Shown here one piece after another: positions 45,102-54,645 of a stretch of DNA of 64,000 nucleotides. The translations under genes were made by a program, and so were the position numbers. Source of the DNA: Gemmataceae bacterium. GTDB lineage: Bacteria > Planctomycetota > Planctomycetia > Gemmatales > Gemmataceae. The stretch is taken from contig LR594586.1 in NCBI GenBank assembly GCA_901538445.1, positions 186,001 to 250,000 of the forward strand, in the 5' to 3' direction. The notes under the pieces were generated by a model, which worked only from the letters and a program-made list of their open reading frames with translations, did not search any database and was not told where the DNA came from. Within the stretch, counting starts at the first letter, position 1. Every line of letters begins with the position of its first letter.

Positions 45102-46553
45102 ATGACACCACGCCCGCTGGTCCTGGCCGCGGCGGCCTGTGCCGCGCTCCTCACGCACGGAGCGACGGGCGCGCGCGCCGCGGAGCGGCCGAACGTCCTG
45201 CTGATCCTCGCCGACAACTGGCGGTGGCCCACCGCCGGGGCGCTCGGCGACCCGATGGCCCTCACGCCGACGTTCGACCGGGTGGTCAAGGAGGGCGTGC
45301 TGTTCACCCACGTGTTCAACCCGGTCCCGTCGTGCTCGCCCACCCGGGCGTCGCTGCTGACCGGTAAGGTCGCGCACCAGCTCGGCGAGCGGGCCAACCT
45401 CTGGAGCGCGTTCCCGAAGGACACCCCGGTGTTCACGAACCTGCTCCGCGACGCCGGGTACGAGGTCGGGTACTGCGGGAAGCCGTGGGGGCCGGGGAAC
45501 TACGAGGTCTCGGGGTGGGAGGAGAACCCCGTCGGGCCGAGGTTCGCGGACTTCGCCGAGTTCCACGGCAAGCGCGACGCGAAGAAGCCGTTCTTCTTCT
45601 GGCTGGGAAACACCGACACCGCGACCCGCGGCGGCAAGCTCCCGTACCTCGACGCCGCGAAGGCGAAGCTCGACCCCACCAAGATTCGCGTGCCGCCGGA
45701 GCTGCCCGATTGCGCCGAGGTCCGCAAGGACCTGATGAACTACTACGGCGGCGTGATGAAGCTCGACGAGGAGGCCGCCGCGGCGGTCGCGGTGCTGGAG
45801 AAGGCGCAGAACCTTGACGACACCGTCGTGATCTACACCAGCGACAACGGGTGGCAGATGCCCCGCGGCCTGGCGAACTGCTACGACGCCGGGTCGCGGG
45901 TGCCGCTCGCGGTGCGCTGGGGCAAGCACCTCGCCGCCGGCCGGAAGGTCGACGAGTTCGTGAGCGTCGGCGACCTGGGGCCAACGGTCCTCGACCTCGC
46001 CGGGGTCAAGCCGCCCCCCGAGATGACCCTGGCGAGTATCAAGACCATGATGCTCGGCAAGCCGGACCCGGCCCCGCGGGACGCGGCCTTCATCGAACGG
46101 GAGCGGCACGCGGACGTTCGGCGCGACCACCTCAGCTACCCGGTCCGCGCGGTCCGCACCCGGGACTTCCTCTACGTCCGCAACCTCCGCCCCGACCGGT
46201 GGCCAGCAGGCGACCCCGACGTGAAGTTCATCCACGACCGGCCGTACGGCGACGTCGACACCACGCTCGTGAAGGACGTGCTCCTGGCCCACCTCGATGA
46301 CCCAGCCTACGCGCGGTTCGTGGCGCTGATCTTCGCGAAGCGGCCGGCCGAGGAACTGTACGACCTCAAGGCCGACCCGCACCAGGTCCGCAACGTCGCG
46401 GGCAAGCCCGAGTACGCCGAGGCACTCAAGAACCACCGGGCGCGGCTCGACGCGTGGATGAAGGAGACCCAGGACCCCCGGCTGGACCCCTCATACGACG
46501 GGTGGGACACGGCGAAGTACCACGGGGGCCCGTCCAAGGCACGGGACAAGTGA
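45102..46553 (+). CDS. Sulfatase (second in the locus)
   Basis: 483 residues with a signal peptide (LVLAAAACAALLTHGATGAR). RPNVLLILADNWRWPTAGAL carries the metal acid and the formylglycine motif is CSPTR with Cys78. Later blocks are NLDDTVVIYTSDNGWQMPRG, YDAGSRVPLAVRWGKHLA and VSVGDLGPTVLDLAGVKPPP. It begins 40 bases after the lyase-like gene. Sequence differs strongly from the sulfatase at 42611-44101, so the two probably act on different linkages of one substrate. Confidence 0.92.
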   Translation: MTPRPLVLAAAACAALLTHGATGARAAERPNVLLILADNWRWPTAGALGDPMALTPTFDRVVKEGVLFTHVFNPVPSCSPTRASLLTGKVAHQLGERANLWSAFPKDTPVFTNLLRDAGYEVGYCGKPWGPGNYEVSGWEENPVGPRFADFAEFHGKRDAKKPFFFWLGNTDTATRGGKLPYLDAAKAKLDPTKIRVPPELPDCAEVRKDLMNYYGGVMKLDEEAAAAVAVLEKAQNLDDTVVIYTSDNGWQMPRGLANCYDAGSRVPLAVRWGKHLAAGRKVDEFVSVGDLGPTVLDLAGVKPPPEMTLASIKTMMLGKPDPAPRDAAFIERERHADVRRDHLSYPVRAVRTRDFLYVRNLRPDRWPAGDPDVKFIHDRPYGDVDTTLVKDVLLAHLDDPAYARFVALIFAKRPAEELYDLKADPHQVRNVAGKPEYAEALKNHRARLDAWMKETQDPRLDPSYDGWDTAKYHGGPSKARDK

Positions 46554-46626
46554 CCACCACGCAACCCGCGCCGGGCCGCGGGTCCGACGAGCCGGAAAGA
46601 TTTTCCGCGACACCTGCGGTCCCGAA

Positions 46627-47190
46627 ATGGAGATAACCAACTGGACGGGAGCGCGCGTGGAGAGTCCAGTACCGATGCCATCGGACGAGTTCATCCAGCT
46701 ACTGACGTCGCACCAGACGCAGTTGCGGGGCCTCATCACGGCCGCGCTCGGGCACGCCGCGGACAGCCAGGACGTCCTCCAGCGAACGAACCTCGCGATC
46801 TGGCGCAAGGCGGCCGACTTCGACCCGGCCCGCTCGTTCCTCGCCTGGGCCATCGGTGTGGCGCGGTACGAGGTGCTCGCGTTCCTCCGGGACCGGAGGC
46901 GGGAGCGGCTCGTGTTCGTCCCCGAGGTCGCCGACCTGCTGGCCACCGAAGCCGAGGACCTGCTCCCGCAGATCCCGGCGCGGCAGGCCGCACTGCGGGA
47001 GTGCCTCAAGGAGTTGCCCGAGCGGAACCGCGAACTGCTCACCCAGAAGTACGTCCGGGGCCGCAGCGTGAGCGACCTGGCCGCGGCGGTGGGGCGGTCG
47101 GCCGACGGCATCAAGTCGCTGCTGCTCCGCGTGCGCCGGGTTCTCGAAGACTGCATCACCCGCCGGTTGGCCCGGACCGGTGACCTGTGA
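46627..47190 (+). CDS. ECF RNA polymerase sigma factor (TIGR02989-like)
   Basis: 187 residues from ATG 46627; ATG 46675 (MPSDEFIQLLTSHQTQLRGL) with GGAGAG upstream is an equally good start. Region 2: LITAALGHAADSQDVLQRTN and FLAWAIGVARYEVLAFLRDR. Region 4: CLKELPERNRELLTQKYVRG and SVSDLAAAVGRSADGIKSLL. It is the planctomycete-specific type that pairs with a FecR/LamG membrane protein, found 13 bases downstream. It lies at the end of the sulfatase unit and probably drives it. Confidence 0.88.
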   Translation: MEITNWTGARVESPVPMPSDEFIQLLTSHQTQLRGLITAALGHAADSQDVLQRTNLAIWRKAADFDPARSFLAWAIGVARYEVLAFLRDRRRERLVFVPEVADLLATEAEDLLPQIPARQAALRECLKELPERNRELLTQKYVRGRSVSDLAAAVGRSADGIKSLLLRVRRVLEDCITRRLARTGDL

Positions 47191-47203
47191 GCGAGGAGCG
47201 GCC

Positions 47204-48799
47204 ATGACGGGCGACGACCCCCGGCACCGACTGATCGACGAGTGGCTGGTCGCGGCGGCCGAGGGCCGCGCCGCCCCCGAGCAGGGGGACGTGGTGAACC
47301 GGCTCCTGGCCGAGGACCAGGCGTTGCGCCGGTACGTGGCCCAGTGGCTGATCGACGAGGCGCTGATCCGCGACGAACTCCAGGTCGCCGGGGCGGGGGC
47401 CATCCTGGGCGAGCACGCGGCGATGCCCGCGGCCCCGGCTCCCCCCCGGCGCGCCCGCGTGGCGACGCGAGCGCTGGCCCCCGTCGCCGCCGCGTGCGCC
47501 GCGGTCGCAGCGTGCGTGCTCCTGTGGCCGCGGGGCGACACCGTGGCCCCCGTGCCCCCCGCTCCTGACGGGCTGCCCCCCGCGGTGGACACGCGTGCGT
47601 ACGCCGTCGTCACGCACGCGGTCAACATCGACTGGCCGCCCGGCGCGGAACCCGTGCAACCCGGCGACCGCATCGCCGAGCGGAACCTGCGGATCGCGGG
47701 CGGGTTCCTCCAGATCGAGTTCTTCGGCGGCGCGACCGCGGTGGTCGAGGGACCGGCCGAGGTCGAGGTCGCGTCCGAGTCCCGGGTCCGGTGCCGCGAG
47801 GGGAAGGTACGGGTCGGGGTGCCTCCGCAGGCCGCCGGGTTCACCCTCCAGGCCGGGAGCGTCGAGCTGGTGGACCCGGGAGCGGACCTCGGCGTCCGTG
47901 TGGACCGCGACGGGGCTGGCGAGGTCCACGCGCTCTCCGGGCGCGTAGGCGTCCGGCAGGGGGGCGCGGTCCGACTCATCGAGTCGGGCACCGCCGTGGG
48001 GTTCTCGGCAGCCGGCAACGTCACCGGGGTGGCCCCGGGGCCGGGCGGGTTCGTCGGGCTCGAGCGGCTCCGCGCGATCAAGGCCGAGAGTGCAGCCGCC
48101 CGGTACTGCCGGTGGCGGGAGCACAGCGACCGGTGGTCCCGGGACGCGGCCCTGGCCATGTACTTCACCTTCGACGGTCAAGCCGAGTTCGACCGGGGTC
48201 TGGTGGGGCGGGTCGCCGGGGCGCGGGCGGACGGGGCGATCGTCGGGTGCCGGTGGGCGCAAGGCCGGTTCCCCGGCAAGGGCGCGCTCGAGTTCAAGCA
48301 GACGAGCGACCGGGTTCGGGTCCGGGTGGACGGGGAGTTCGAGTCGGTCTCGCTGTTCGCCTGGCTCCGGGTCGACGGGGTCGAACGGCGGTACAACTCG
48401 TTGCTCCTCGCCGACGCCTACACCCCGGGTCGGGTCCACTGGCAACTCACCGAGGCGGGGGCGCTACGGTTCTCCGTGAGCGGGACCGGCGGGTGCGAGG
48501 CCCAGCGCGTCGTCACCATGGCCTCGCTCGGGCGGTGGGTGCAACTGGCGACCGTGTACGACCACCCGGCGCAGGTGGTCCGGCACTACGTCGACGGCCG
48601 GGAGGTCGCGGCGTGCGCGTTCACCGCGGTCGCGCCGCTGCTGATTGGCCCCGCCGAGTTGGGCAACTGGAGCCCGACCCGGTCCGCGGCGGCGGACCCG
48701 ATCCGCAGTTTGAACGGCACCGTGGACGAGGTCGCCGTGTTCCGCCGCCCGCTGAGCGCGGAAGAGGTCCGGCAGGCGTACCGAGCCGGGCGACCGTGA
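47204..48799 (+). CDS. FecR/LamG-domain membrane anti-sigma-like regulator
   Basis: 531 residues from ATG 47204 with GAGGAG upstream. Cytoplasmic N-terminus (HRLIDEWLVAAAEGRAAPEQ, DQALRRYVAQWLIDEALIRD), then a transmembrane helix at about 85-105 (ALAPVAAACAAVAACVLLW). A FecR-type domain follows (GFLQIEFFGGATAVVEGPAE, VRCREGKVRVGVPPQAAGFT, LVDPGADLGVRVDRDGAGEV). A C-terminal LamG jelly roll (LAMYFTFDGQAEFDRGLVGR, VSLFAWLRVDGVERRYNSLL, NGTVDEVAVFRRPLSAEEVR) ends it. The domain order fits an anti-sigma factor sensing an extracytoplasmic glycan and controlling the adjacent ECF protein. Confidence 0.87.
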   Translation: MTGDDPRHRLIDEWLVAAAEGRAAPEQGDVVNRLLAEDQALRRYVAQWLIDEALIRDELQVAGAGAILGEHAAMPAAPAPPRRARVATRALAPVAAACAAVAACVLLWPRGDTVAPVPPAPDGLPPAVDTRAYAVVTHAVNIDWPPGAEPVQPGDRIAERNLRIAGGFLQIEFFGGATAVVEGPAEVEVASESRVRCREGKVRVGVPPQAAGFTLQAGSVELVDPGADLGVRVDRDGAGEVHALSGRVGVRQGGAVRLIESGTAVGFSAAGNVTGVAPGPGGFVGLERLRAIKAESAAARYCRWREHSDRWSRDAALAMYFTFDGQAEFDRGLVGRVAGARADGAIVGCRWAQGRFPGKGALEFKQTSDRVRVRVDGEFESVSLFAWLRVDGVERRYNSLLLADAYTPGRVHWQLTEAGALRFSVSGTGGCEAQRVVTMASLGRWVQLATVYDHPAQVVRHYVDGREVAACAFTAVAPLLIGPAELGNWSPTRSAAADPIRSLNGTVDEVAVFRRPLSAEEVRQAYRAGRP

Positions 48800-48963
48800 C
48801 CCGGCGACCGGTATCGCCCCCCGCACCGCACCCACAGCGAAACCGACCACCAGAGTTCGTTCACTGAGACGTCGCGACGGACCGAGGCACTCATGTTGAC
48901 CTGAAGAATGTGGGGTGTCGTAGGCGGTCTCGTCGTCGCCGGGGGGGTCTGCGGCCCCGGACG

Positions 48964-49390
48964 GAGCTGAGCGCGGCGATCGCCCCCGTCGCGGACCTCA
49001 CGGAAGAAGGCCGGCGGGCGGAAGGTCTGGGGAACGCGAATCGGGTCTGCATGCGGCGCATCGCGATCAAGGAGCAACTCGTCGCCGACCTGATCGCCGA
49101 CCGAACGACGCTCGCCCGCGCCAATACCGAGTTCTTGATCCTGAATAGGTCCGACAAGGCGTGCTCGGCGGTCCTCCGCCGGACGTTCCTGGTGCGCATC
49201 GACTTCGAGAGGACCGCGCACAGCGCTCGCTCACGTCAAGGGGCAACTCCCGACGTCCGCCTCGGCCGCACACAACCGGATGAACGTGCGGCTCGCACTC
49301 CAAATGGCGAATCTGGTTGACGCCGCGGGATTGCCCGCGGACCCGGACCTTCGGGAGTTGTTGTCCGGCGACGCGACTGACTCCGAGTGA
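48964..49390 (+). pseudogene. Decayed small coiled-coil gene
   Basis: The first frame reads LSAAIAPVADLTEEGRRAEG ... RRIAIKEQLVADLIADRTTL, then ANTEFLILNRSDKACSAVLR, a pattern seen in small planctomycete proteins of unknown function. After FERTAHSA the sense continues in another frame (LAHVKGQLPTSASAAHNRMN, then LVDAAGLPADPDLRELLSGD) to the TGA at 49388-49390, so one frameshift near 49220-49225 separates the halves. A possible start is ATG 49051. The function is unknown. Confidence 0.55.
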
Positions 49391-49441
49391 TCGTCCGTGA
49401 GTGATCGGTTTCAATTCGGAATGGAACGGTGGGAAGAGTGA

Positions 49442-50406
49442 CCGAGCCGCGAACGGCACCGCACGCCGTCACGGCCTAACCCTGTCGGACTGGATACCGA
49501 AACCACCGGCCTGGACCCGGCACGCGATCGGGTGCGGTTGCTCCAACTGGCGGTCGGCGGGGACGTCTTTCTGGCCGACGTGTTCGCGCTGGCCGACCCG
49601 GTGCGGGCAGTCGCACCCCTGTTCGCGGCCCTCGCCTGTAGGGAGGTCGTCGGCCACAACCTCACCGCCTTCGACCTGCCGCTCCTCTCGCGGCTGGGGT
49701 TCGCCCCCGACGTGCCGGTGTTCGACACGGCGGTCGCCTCGCGGGTCGTGTCCGCCGGCGAGGCCGCCGGCCACGACCTCGCCTCGGTCGCCTGCCGCGA
49801 GTTGGGCCGCGAACTCAATAAGGGCCAGCAGCGGAGTGACTGGGCCGCCCCAACTCTCACGCCGAGCCAACTGGCCTACGCCGCGGCCGACGTGGCGATC
49901 CTGGTGCCACTGGCGGCGCTGCGGCAGAAGCGCGCGGCCCGGAAGGTCGGGGCGGTGCTGGAACTGGTGATGAAGTGCGCCCTGCCCGTGTCCCACATGG
50001 CGGCCCGGGGTGTGGGATTCCACACGAACCCCTGAACGCCCTCGTCCGCCTCTGGCGAAACGCCATCAAGCGACAGAAGGCGACCGAGATACGGATGTTG
50101 GGCGGCCGGCGGGTGGCGGTGGAGCCCGACCAGTTCTTCGGGGCCAAGGCCAACTACGTAATCAACGGCACCGGCGGGGACGGCCTGAAGCGAGCCCTGG
50201 TGCTCCTGTGAGACCGACGGGCCGAGTGCCCGACCGCCGAGCCGGTGCTCGTACTCCACGACGAGGTCGTCCTCGAGGTCCACGAGGCCGACGCCGAGCG
50301 GGCGAGGACGTGAGTCGGGCATTCCATGGTGGACGCGATCACCCCGTTGATCGACCCCGTCCCGGTTGCAGTGGACTCGACAGTCGGTCGCACCTGGGGC
50401 GGGTGA
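49442..50406 (+). pseudogene. Degraded family A DNA polymerase (PolA-like) with 3'-5' exonuclease
   Basis: The first part (to the stop at 50033-50035) is the exonuclease domain: LDTETTGLDPARDRVRLLQL (DxE motif), VVGHNLTAFDLPLLSRLGF and TPSQLAYAAADVAILVPL. It has no proper start, since a stop lies just upstream at 49439. The fingers/palm core is missing. The C-terminal palm then appears in a shifted frame: RLWRNAIKRQKATEIRMLGG, YVINGTGGDGLKRALVLL, then VLVLHDEVVLEVHEADAERA and a terminal VDSTVGRTWGG. Two in-frame TGA codons fall where relatives have Trp. N-terminal loss, internal deletion and nonsense mutations show a dead gene. Confidence 0.8.
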
Positions 50407-50550
50407 GTGGGAGCGGTTCGGCGCAACTGAAACCGTAGGCCGCGGGTCGGTATGCGTTGCCGTGTCAATGCAGCGTGTGTCGGCTGCCTCGTGCTGGCCC
50501 TCTCGCGGTCCCGAAGGTACACTCAGCCACTCCCATTCAGGAACACAGCC

Positions 50551-53500
50551 TTGAACCGACAACCCGGCCAGGAACAAGCCCGTGGCGACGACGCGGTCAC
50601 CGTCCCCCTCGCCCCCACCGAGGACCGTGCCACCCTCCCACTGCCCGGAGGGACCGTCCCCACCCTGCCCGGGGGGGGCAGCGGGGCGGCTGACGTGCCG
50701 GTCGCCCTTCCGACCGCCCTTCCCACGCACATCGGGCGGTTCGTGGTCCGTGCGTGGCTCGGGTCCGGGGCGTTCGGGGACGTGTACCGCGCCCACGACC
50801 CGCAACTGGACCGCGAGATCGCCCTCAAGGTCGCCAAGCCCGGCACCCTCGACGCCCCCGAGCGGGCCGCCCGGTTCCTCCGAGAGGCCCGGGCCGCGGC
50901 CAACCTCCGGCACCCCAACATCGTGCCCCTGTTCGAGACCGGGCGGGACGGGGACAGACTGTTCATCGCCTCCGCGTTCATTCCCGGGCGGACCCTCGAG
51001 GACGTGGTCCACGCCGCCAACGACTCCGGGGTGCCGGTACCCCTGGGCGACGCCGCCCTTGTCACCCGAAAACTCGCCGACGCGCTCGCGTACGCCCACG
51101 CTCAGGGTGTGGTCCACCGGGACGTGAAGCCCGCGAACGTGATGATTGACGGGACCGGTGAGCCGGCCCTGCTCGACTTCGGACTGGCCGCCCGGACCGG
51201 GGCCGGGGACGAGCGGCTCACGTCCGACGGACAAGGGATGGGCACCCCGGCGTACCTGGCCCCGGAGCAGGCCGAGGGCCGCGGCACTGCCGCGAGCGAC
51301 CAGTACGGCCTGGGGTGTGCCCTGTACGAGTTGGTGACCGGCCGGACCCCGTTCGCGGGCGGCCCGGCCCAGCAAATGTTTCTCCACAAGACCCAGGTGG
51401 TCCCGTTCCCGCGGCGGCTCCGCCCCGGGATCCCACGTGATCTCGAGACGGTGGTCCTCAAGTGCCTCGAGAAGGATCCGGGGCGACGGTACCCGTCGTG
51501 CGGGGACCTGGCCGAGGACCTGCGGCGGTACCTCGACGGGGAGCCGGTACGGGCCCGGCGGATCGGGGCCGCCGAGCGCCTCGCCCGGTGGGTCCGGCGG
51601 AACCCACTGGTGGCGTCGAGCGTCTCGTTCGGGGTTTTGGCCCTGCTCGTGGGAACGGTTGTGGCCCTGTGGCAGGCCGACGTGGCCCGGGGCCAGGCAA
51701 CGCTCGCCCGGGACGCCGCCGAGGACGCCGTCGCCAAGAAGCAGGTCGCCGACGCCAAGACCGTCGAAGCGGACCGCGAGGCAAAGCGCGCCAACGTCAA
51801 CGAACAGGCCGCATCCGCCGAGGCCGCGAAGGCCCGGGCCGAGGCCCGCGAGAGCCGCCGGTTGCTGAACCTGGCCCGGACCCGCGACGCCGCCGCGAGG
51901 TTCGAGCTGAACCTGGTCCGGGAGGCCCGGGACACGCTCAACGAGGTCGATCCCGAGGACCGCTGCCTCGCCTGGCGGCTTCTGTCCCGCCGGTTCGAGG
52001 GGGGCCTGTTCCCGCTGAACGGCCACGCCGGCCAGGTGTTGAGCGTGGCCATGACCGCGGACGGGAGCCGCATCGTCACCGGCTCGAACGATGAAACGGC
52101 GCGGGTGTGGGACGCGCGGACGGGTCGGTTCCTCGTTGACCTCAAGGGGCACACCAAGGGCGTGAACAGCGTAGCGGTGACCGGGGACGGCACCCGGATC
52201 GTTACCGGGTCTTCCGACCAGACCGTGAGGGTCTGGGACGCGCGCACTGGTCGGACCCTCGCGGTCCTCAAGGGCCACCAACAGGGCGTGGGGAGCGTGG
52301 CCGTATCCGCGGACGGCACCCGGGTGGTTAGCGGGTCGTTCGACCGCACCGCCCGGGTTTGGGACATGCCCACCGGCACGGTGGTCGCGGAACTCACGGG
52401 GCACGTCGGGCTCTGCACGGTCGCAGTTGCCGTTTCGGCCGACGGCTCGCGGGTGGCCACCGGATCGGACGACGGTGTGATGCGGGTGTGGGACGCGGGC
52501 ACCGGCAAGGCACTTGTGGAAATCAAAGCGCACCCCCGGGGCCTGGCCAGCGTCGCGGTGTCCCCGGACGGCGCGCGGGTCGTGACCGGGTCGGTCGACA
52601 AAACGGGCCGGGTGTGGGACACCACCACGGGGAAGTTGCTCGCGGAACTCACCGGGCACACCGATTTCGTCAAGGCCGTGGCGGTGTCCGCGGACGGCAC
52701 CCGAGTGGTGACGGGTTCGAACGACACAACCGCTCGGGTGTGGGACGCCGCCACCGGGGAGATGGTCGCCGTGCTCCGGGGGCACGCGCACGACGTGAAC
52801 GGCGTGGCGGTGTCCGCGGACGGCACCCGAGTGGTGACGGGTTCGAACGACACAACCGCACAGGTGTGGGCGGCCCGCACCGGTCAGGCGGTCATCGAAC
52901 TCAGCAAGGCCGGTGTCCCCGTCAACGATGTAGCAGTGACGGCGGACGGCAGTCGCGTGGTTACGGGCACGAACGACAGGACCGCTCAGGTGTGGGACGC
53001 CCGCACCGGACGGGAGATCGCCACCCTCACGGGACACTCGCACACTATTACCCGGGTGGCGGTCTCGGCGGACGGGTCGAGAGCGGTCACCGGATCACAG
53101 GACAAAACGGCGCGGGTGTGGGACCCCACGAGTGGCCGGACCCTTACCGAACTTACGGGGCACTCCGCGGGCGTGGGCGCCGTCGCGGTCTCGGCGGACG
53201 GATCGCGGGTCGCGACGTGCGCGTTCGGAGACCCAACGGCGCGCATTTGGGACGCTCACACGGGACAGGTACTCACGGTACTCAAGGGGCACTCGGGCGA
53301 GGTGAGCGCGCTTGCGTTTTTTTCAGACGGGTCACGCGTTGTCACCGGATCGTACGATTCGACGGCCCGGGTCTGGGACACCCGCACCGGGCAGACCCTC
53401 GCCGAGTTCAAAGGACACTCCGCACTGCTTCAGAGCGTGGCGGTATCGGCCGACGGGACGCGCCTGGTGACCGGTGCGTTCCAGGACGCGACGCGGGTGT

Positions 53501-54645
53501 GGGACGTGCGGAGCGGCCAGCACATCGCCGTTCTGAAGGGGGACATGTGGGGTGCCAAGCACGTTGCGGTCACGGCCGACGGCAACCGGGTACTCACCGC
53601 GGAGAGCGAAAACACCGTTCGGGTCTGGGACGCACGGACCGGTCAACTGCTTGCAGAGCTCAAGGGGCACACCAACGAGGTGCGGGCCGTCGCGGTGTCG
53701 GGGGACGGGTCGCGGGTGGTCACCGGGTCGCTCGACCGCACCGCCCGGGTGTGGGACGCGACGCCCGCTCCCGGCCTCGTGGAACTCACAGGTCACACCA
53801 AAACCGTCAGCGGCGTGGCGGTGTCGGCCGACGGGAGCCGAGTCGTCACCGGCGCGGTCGACAGGACGGCCCGGGTGTGGGACGCACACACCGGACAGTC
53901 GCTCACCGAACTCAAGGGGCACACCGGGGAAGTGACCTGCGTGGCGGTGTCAGAGGACGGAACCCGGGTTGCTACCGGTTCGCACGACCACACGGTGCGG
54001 GTGTGGGACGCGCGCACCGGCCTGACGCTCACCCAACTCAAGGGGCACACGTCGGCCGTTATGTGTGTGGCGCTGTCCCCGGACGGGTCACGGGTGGTCA
54101 CGGGGTCTAACGACAAGACGGTGCGGGTGTGGGACGCACACACCGGTCGGCCCTGCGCCACGCTCAAGGGGCACCGTGGGTACGTGGCACTTGTGCACCT
54201 CTCGACAGACGGCTCTCGTGTAACCACACGGGACCAGGCCGGTGACACTCGGATTTGGGACGCGGAGACCGGAAACCTGCTCACGGGGGTCCCGGTCCCG
54301 CAACTCGTTGGCGGCGTCCCCTCGGTGGGGGACCACATGTACCTGCGGGCGGGCCTTCGGGTGTTGCGGATCCCTCTCCAGATCAGTGAGAGCGAGCGGC
54401 TCCGGCGGCTGTGGCTCACCCGACCCGACCCGGGGTGGCACGCCCGCCAGCAGAAGGCACTCGCCGCCGCCAGGAACGCCTACGGGGCGGCGCTGCACCG
54501 GGCGCTCGAGGCGCGCGCGAACGCCGTGGTAGCAGCCGAGTCCGGTGGCGTGTGGAAGGCGCTCGAACACCTGGTGCGGTCGGAGGCCCTGTGGCCGCCG
54601 ACGCCGAGGGCGTCTGATCCCACCCCACCACAGGCGAAGCCTTAG
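50551..54645 (+). CDS. Transmembrane Ser/Thr kinase with 18 WD40 repeats
   Basis: 1364 residues from TTG 50551, chosen for AGGA 8 bases upstream; the frame opens earlier without a better signal. Kinase 61-330: WLGSGAFGDVYRAHD, AVK-type Lys93 (IALKVAK), HRDVKPANV with D191, DFG at 209-211, YLAPEQ. A transmembrane helix at about 352-374 (LVASSVSFGVLALLVGTVVA) is followed by an Ala/Lys/Glu-rich coiled coil (377-450). From about 485 to 1265 there are 18 WD40 repeats of about 42 residues (pattern VAVSADGTRVVTGSxDxTAR then VWDARTG), probably two or more propellers. Repeats 6 and 7 share 57 identical bases. The propellers are predicted extracytoplasmic. Stop overlaps the convergent FHA kinase by 3 bases. 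Confidence 0.92.
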   Translation: MNRQPGQEQARGDDAVTVPLAPTEDRATLPLPGGTVPTLPGGGSGAADVPVALPTALPTHIGRFVVRAWLGSGAFGDVYRAHDPQLDREIALKVAKPGTLDAPERAARFLREARAAANLRHPNIVPLFETGRDGDRLFIASAFIPGRTLEDVVHAANDSGVPVPLGDAALVTRKLADALAYAHAQGVVHRDVKPANVMIDGTGEPALLDFGLAARTGAGDERLTSDGQGMGTPAYLAPEQAEGRGTAASDQYGLGCALYELVTGRTPFAGGPAQQMFLHKTQVVPFPRRLRPGIPRDLETVVLKCLEKDPGRRYPSCGDLAEDLRRYLDGEPVRARRIGAAERLARWVRRNPLVASSVSFGVLALLVGTVVALWQADVARGQATLARDAAEDAVAKKQVADAKTVEADREAKRANVNEQAASAEAAKARAEARESRRLLNLARTRDAAARFELNLVREARDTLNEVDPEDRCLAWRLLSRRFEGGLFPLNGHAGQVLSVAMTADGSRIVTGSNDETARVWDARTGRFLVDLKGHTKGVNSVAVTGDGTRIVTGSSDQTVRVWDARTGRTLAVLKGHQQGVGSVAVSADGTRVVSGSFDRTARVWDMPTGTVVAELTGHVGLCTVAVAVSADGSRVATGSDDGVMRVWDAGTGKALVEIKAHPRGLASVAVSPDGARVVTGSVDKTGRVWDTTTGKLLAELTGHTDFVKAVAVSADGTRVVTGSNDTTARVWDAATGEMVAVLRGHAHDVNGVAVSADGTRVVTGSNDTTAQVWAARTGQAVIELSKAGVPVNDVAVTADGSRVVTGTNDRTAQVWDARTGREIATLTGHSHTITRVAVSADGSRAVTGSQDKTARVWDPTSGRTLTELTGHSAGVGAVAVSADGSRVATCAFGDPTARIWDAHTGQVLTVLKGHSGEVSALAFFSDGSRVVTGSYDSTARVWDTRTGQTLAEFKGHSALLQSVAVSADGTRLVTGAFQDATRVWDVRSGQHIAVLKGDMWGAKHVAVTADGNRVLTAESENTVRVWDARTGQLLAELKGHTNEVRAVAVSGDGSRVVTGSLDRTARVWDATPAPGLVELTGHTKTVSGVAVSADGSRVVTGAVDRTARVWDAHTGQSLTELKGHTGEVTCVAVSEDGTRVATGSHDHTVRVWDARTGLTLTQLKGHTSAVMCVALSPDGSRVVTGSNDKTVRVWDAHTGRPCATLKGHRGYVALVHLSTDGSRVTTRDQAGDTRIWDAETGNLLTGVPVPQLVGGVPSVGDHMYLRAGLRVLRIPLQISESERLRRLWLTRPDPGWHARQQKALAAARNAYGAALHRALEARANAVVAAESGGVWKALEHLVRSEALWPPTPRASDPTPPQAKP

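Noticed and set aside
42524-45436. 970-codon minus-strand ORF opposite the sulfatase genes
   Set aside because: Shadow of well-supported sulfatase and lyase genes, no own motifs.
49876-53043. 1055-codon antisense ORF opposite the WD40 kinase
   Set aside because: It mirrors the 126-bp WD40 repeats; open antisense frames are expected from repetitive high-GC coding sequence, and it lacks any domain.
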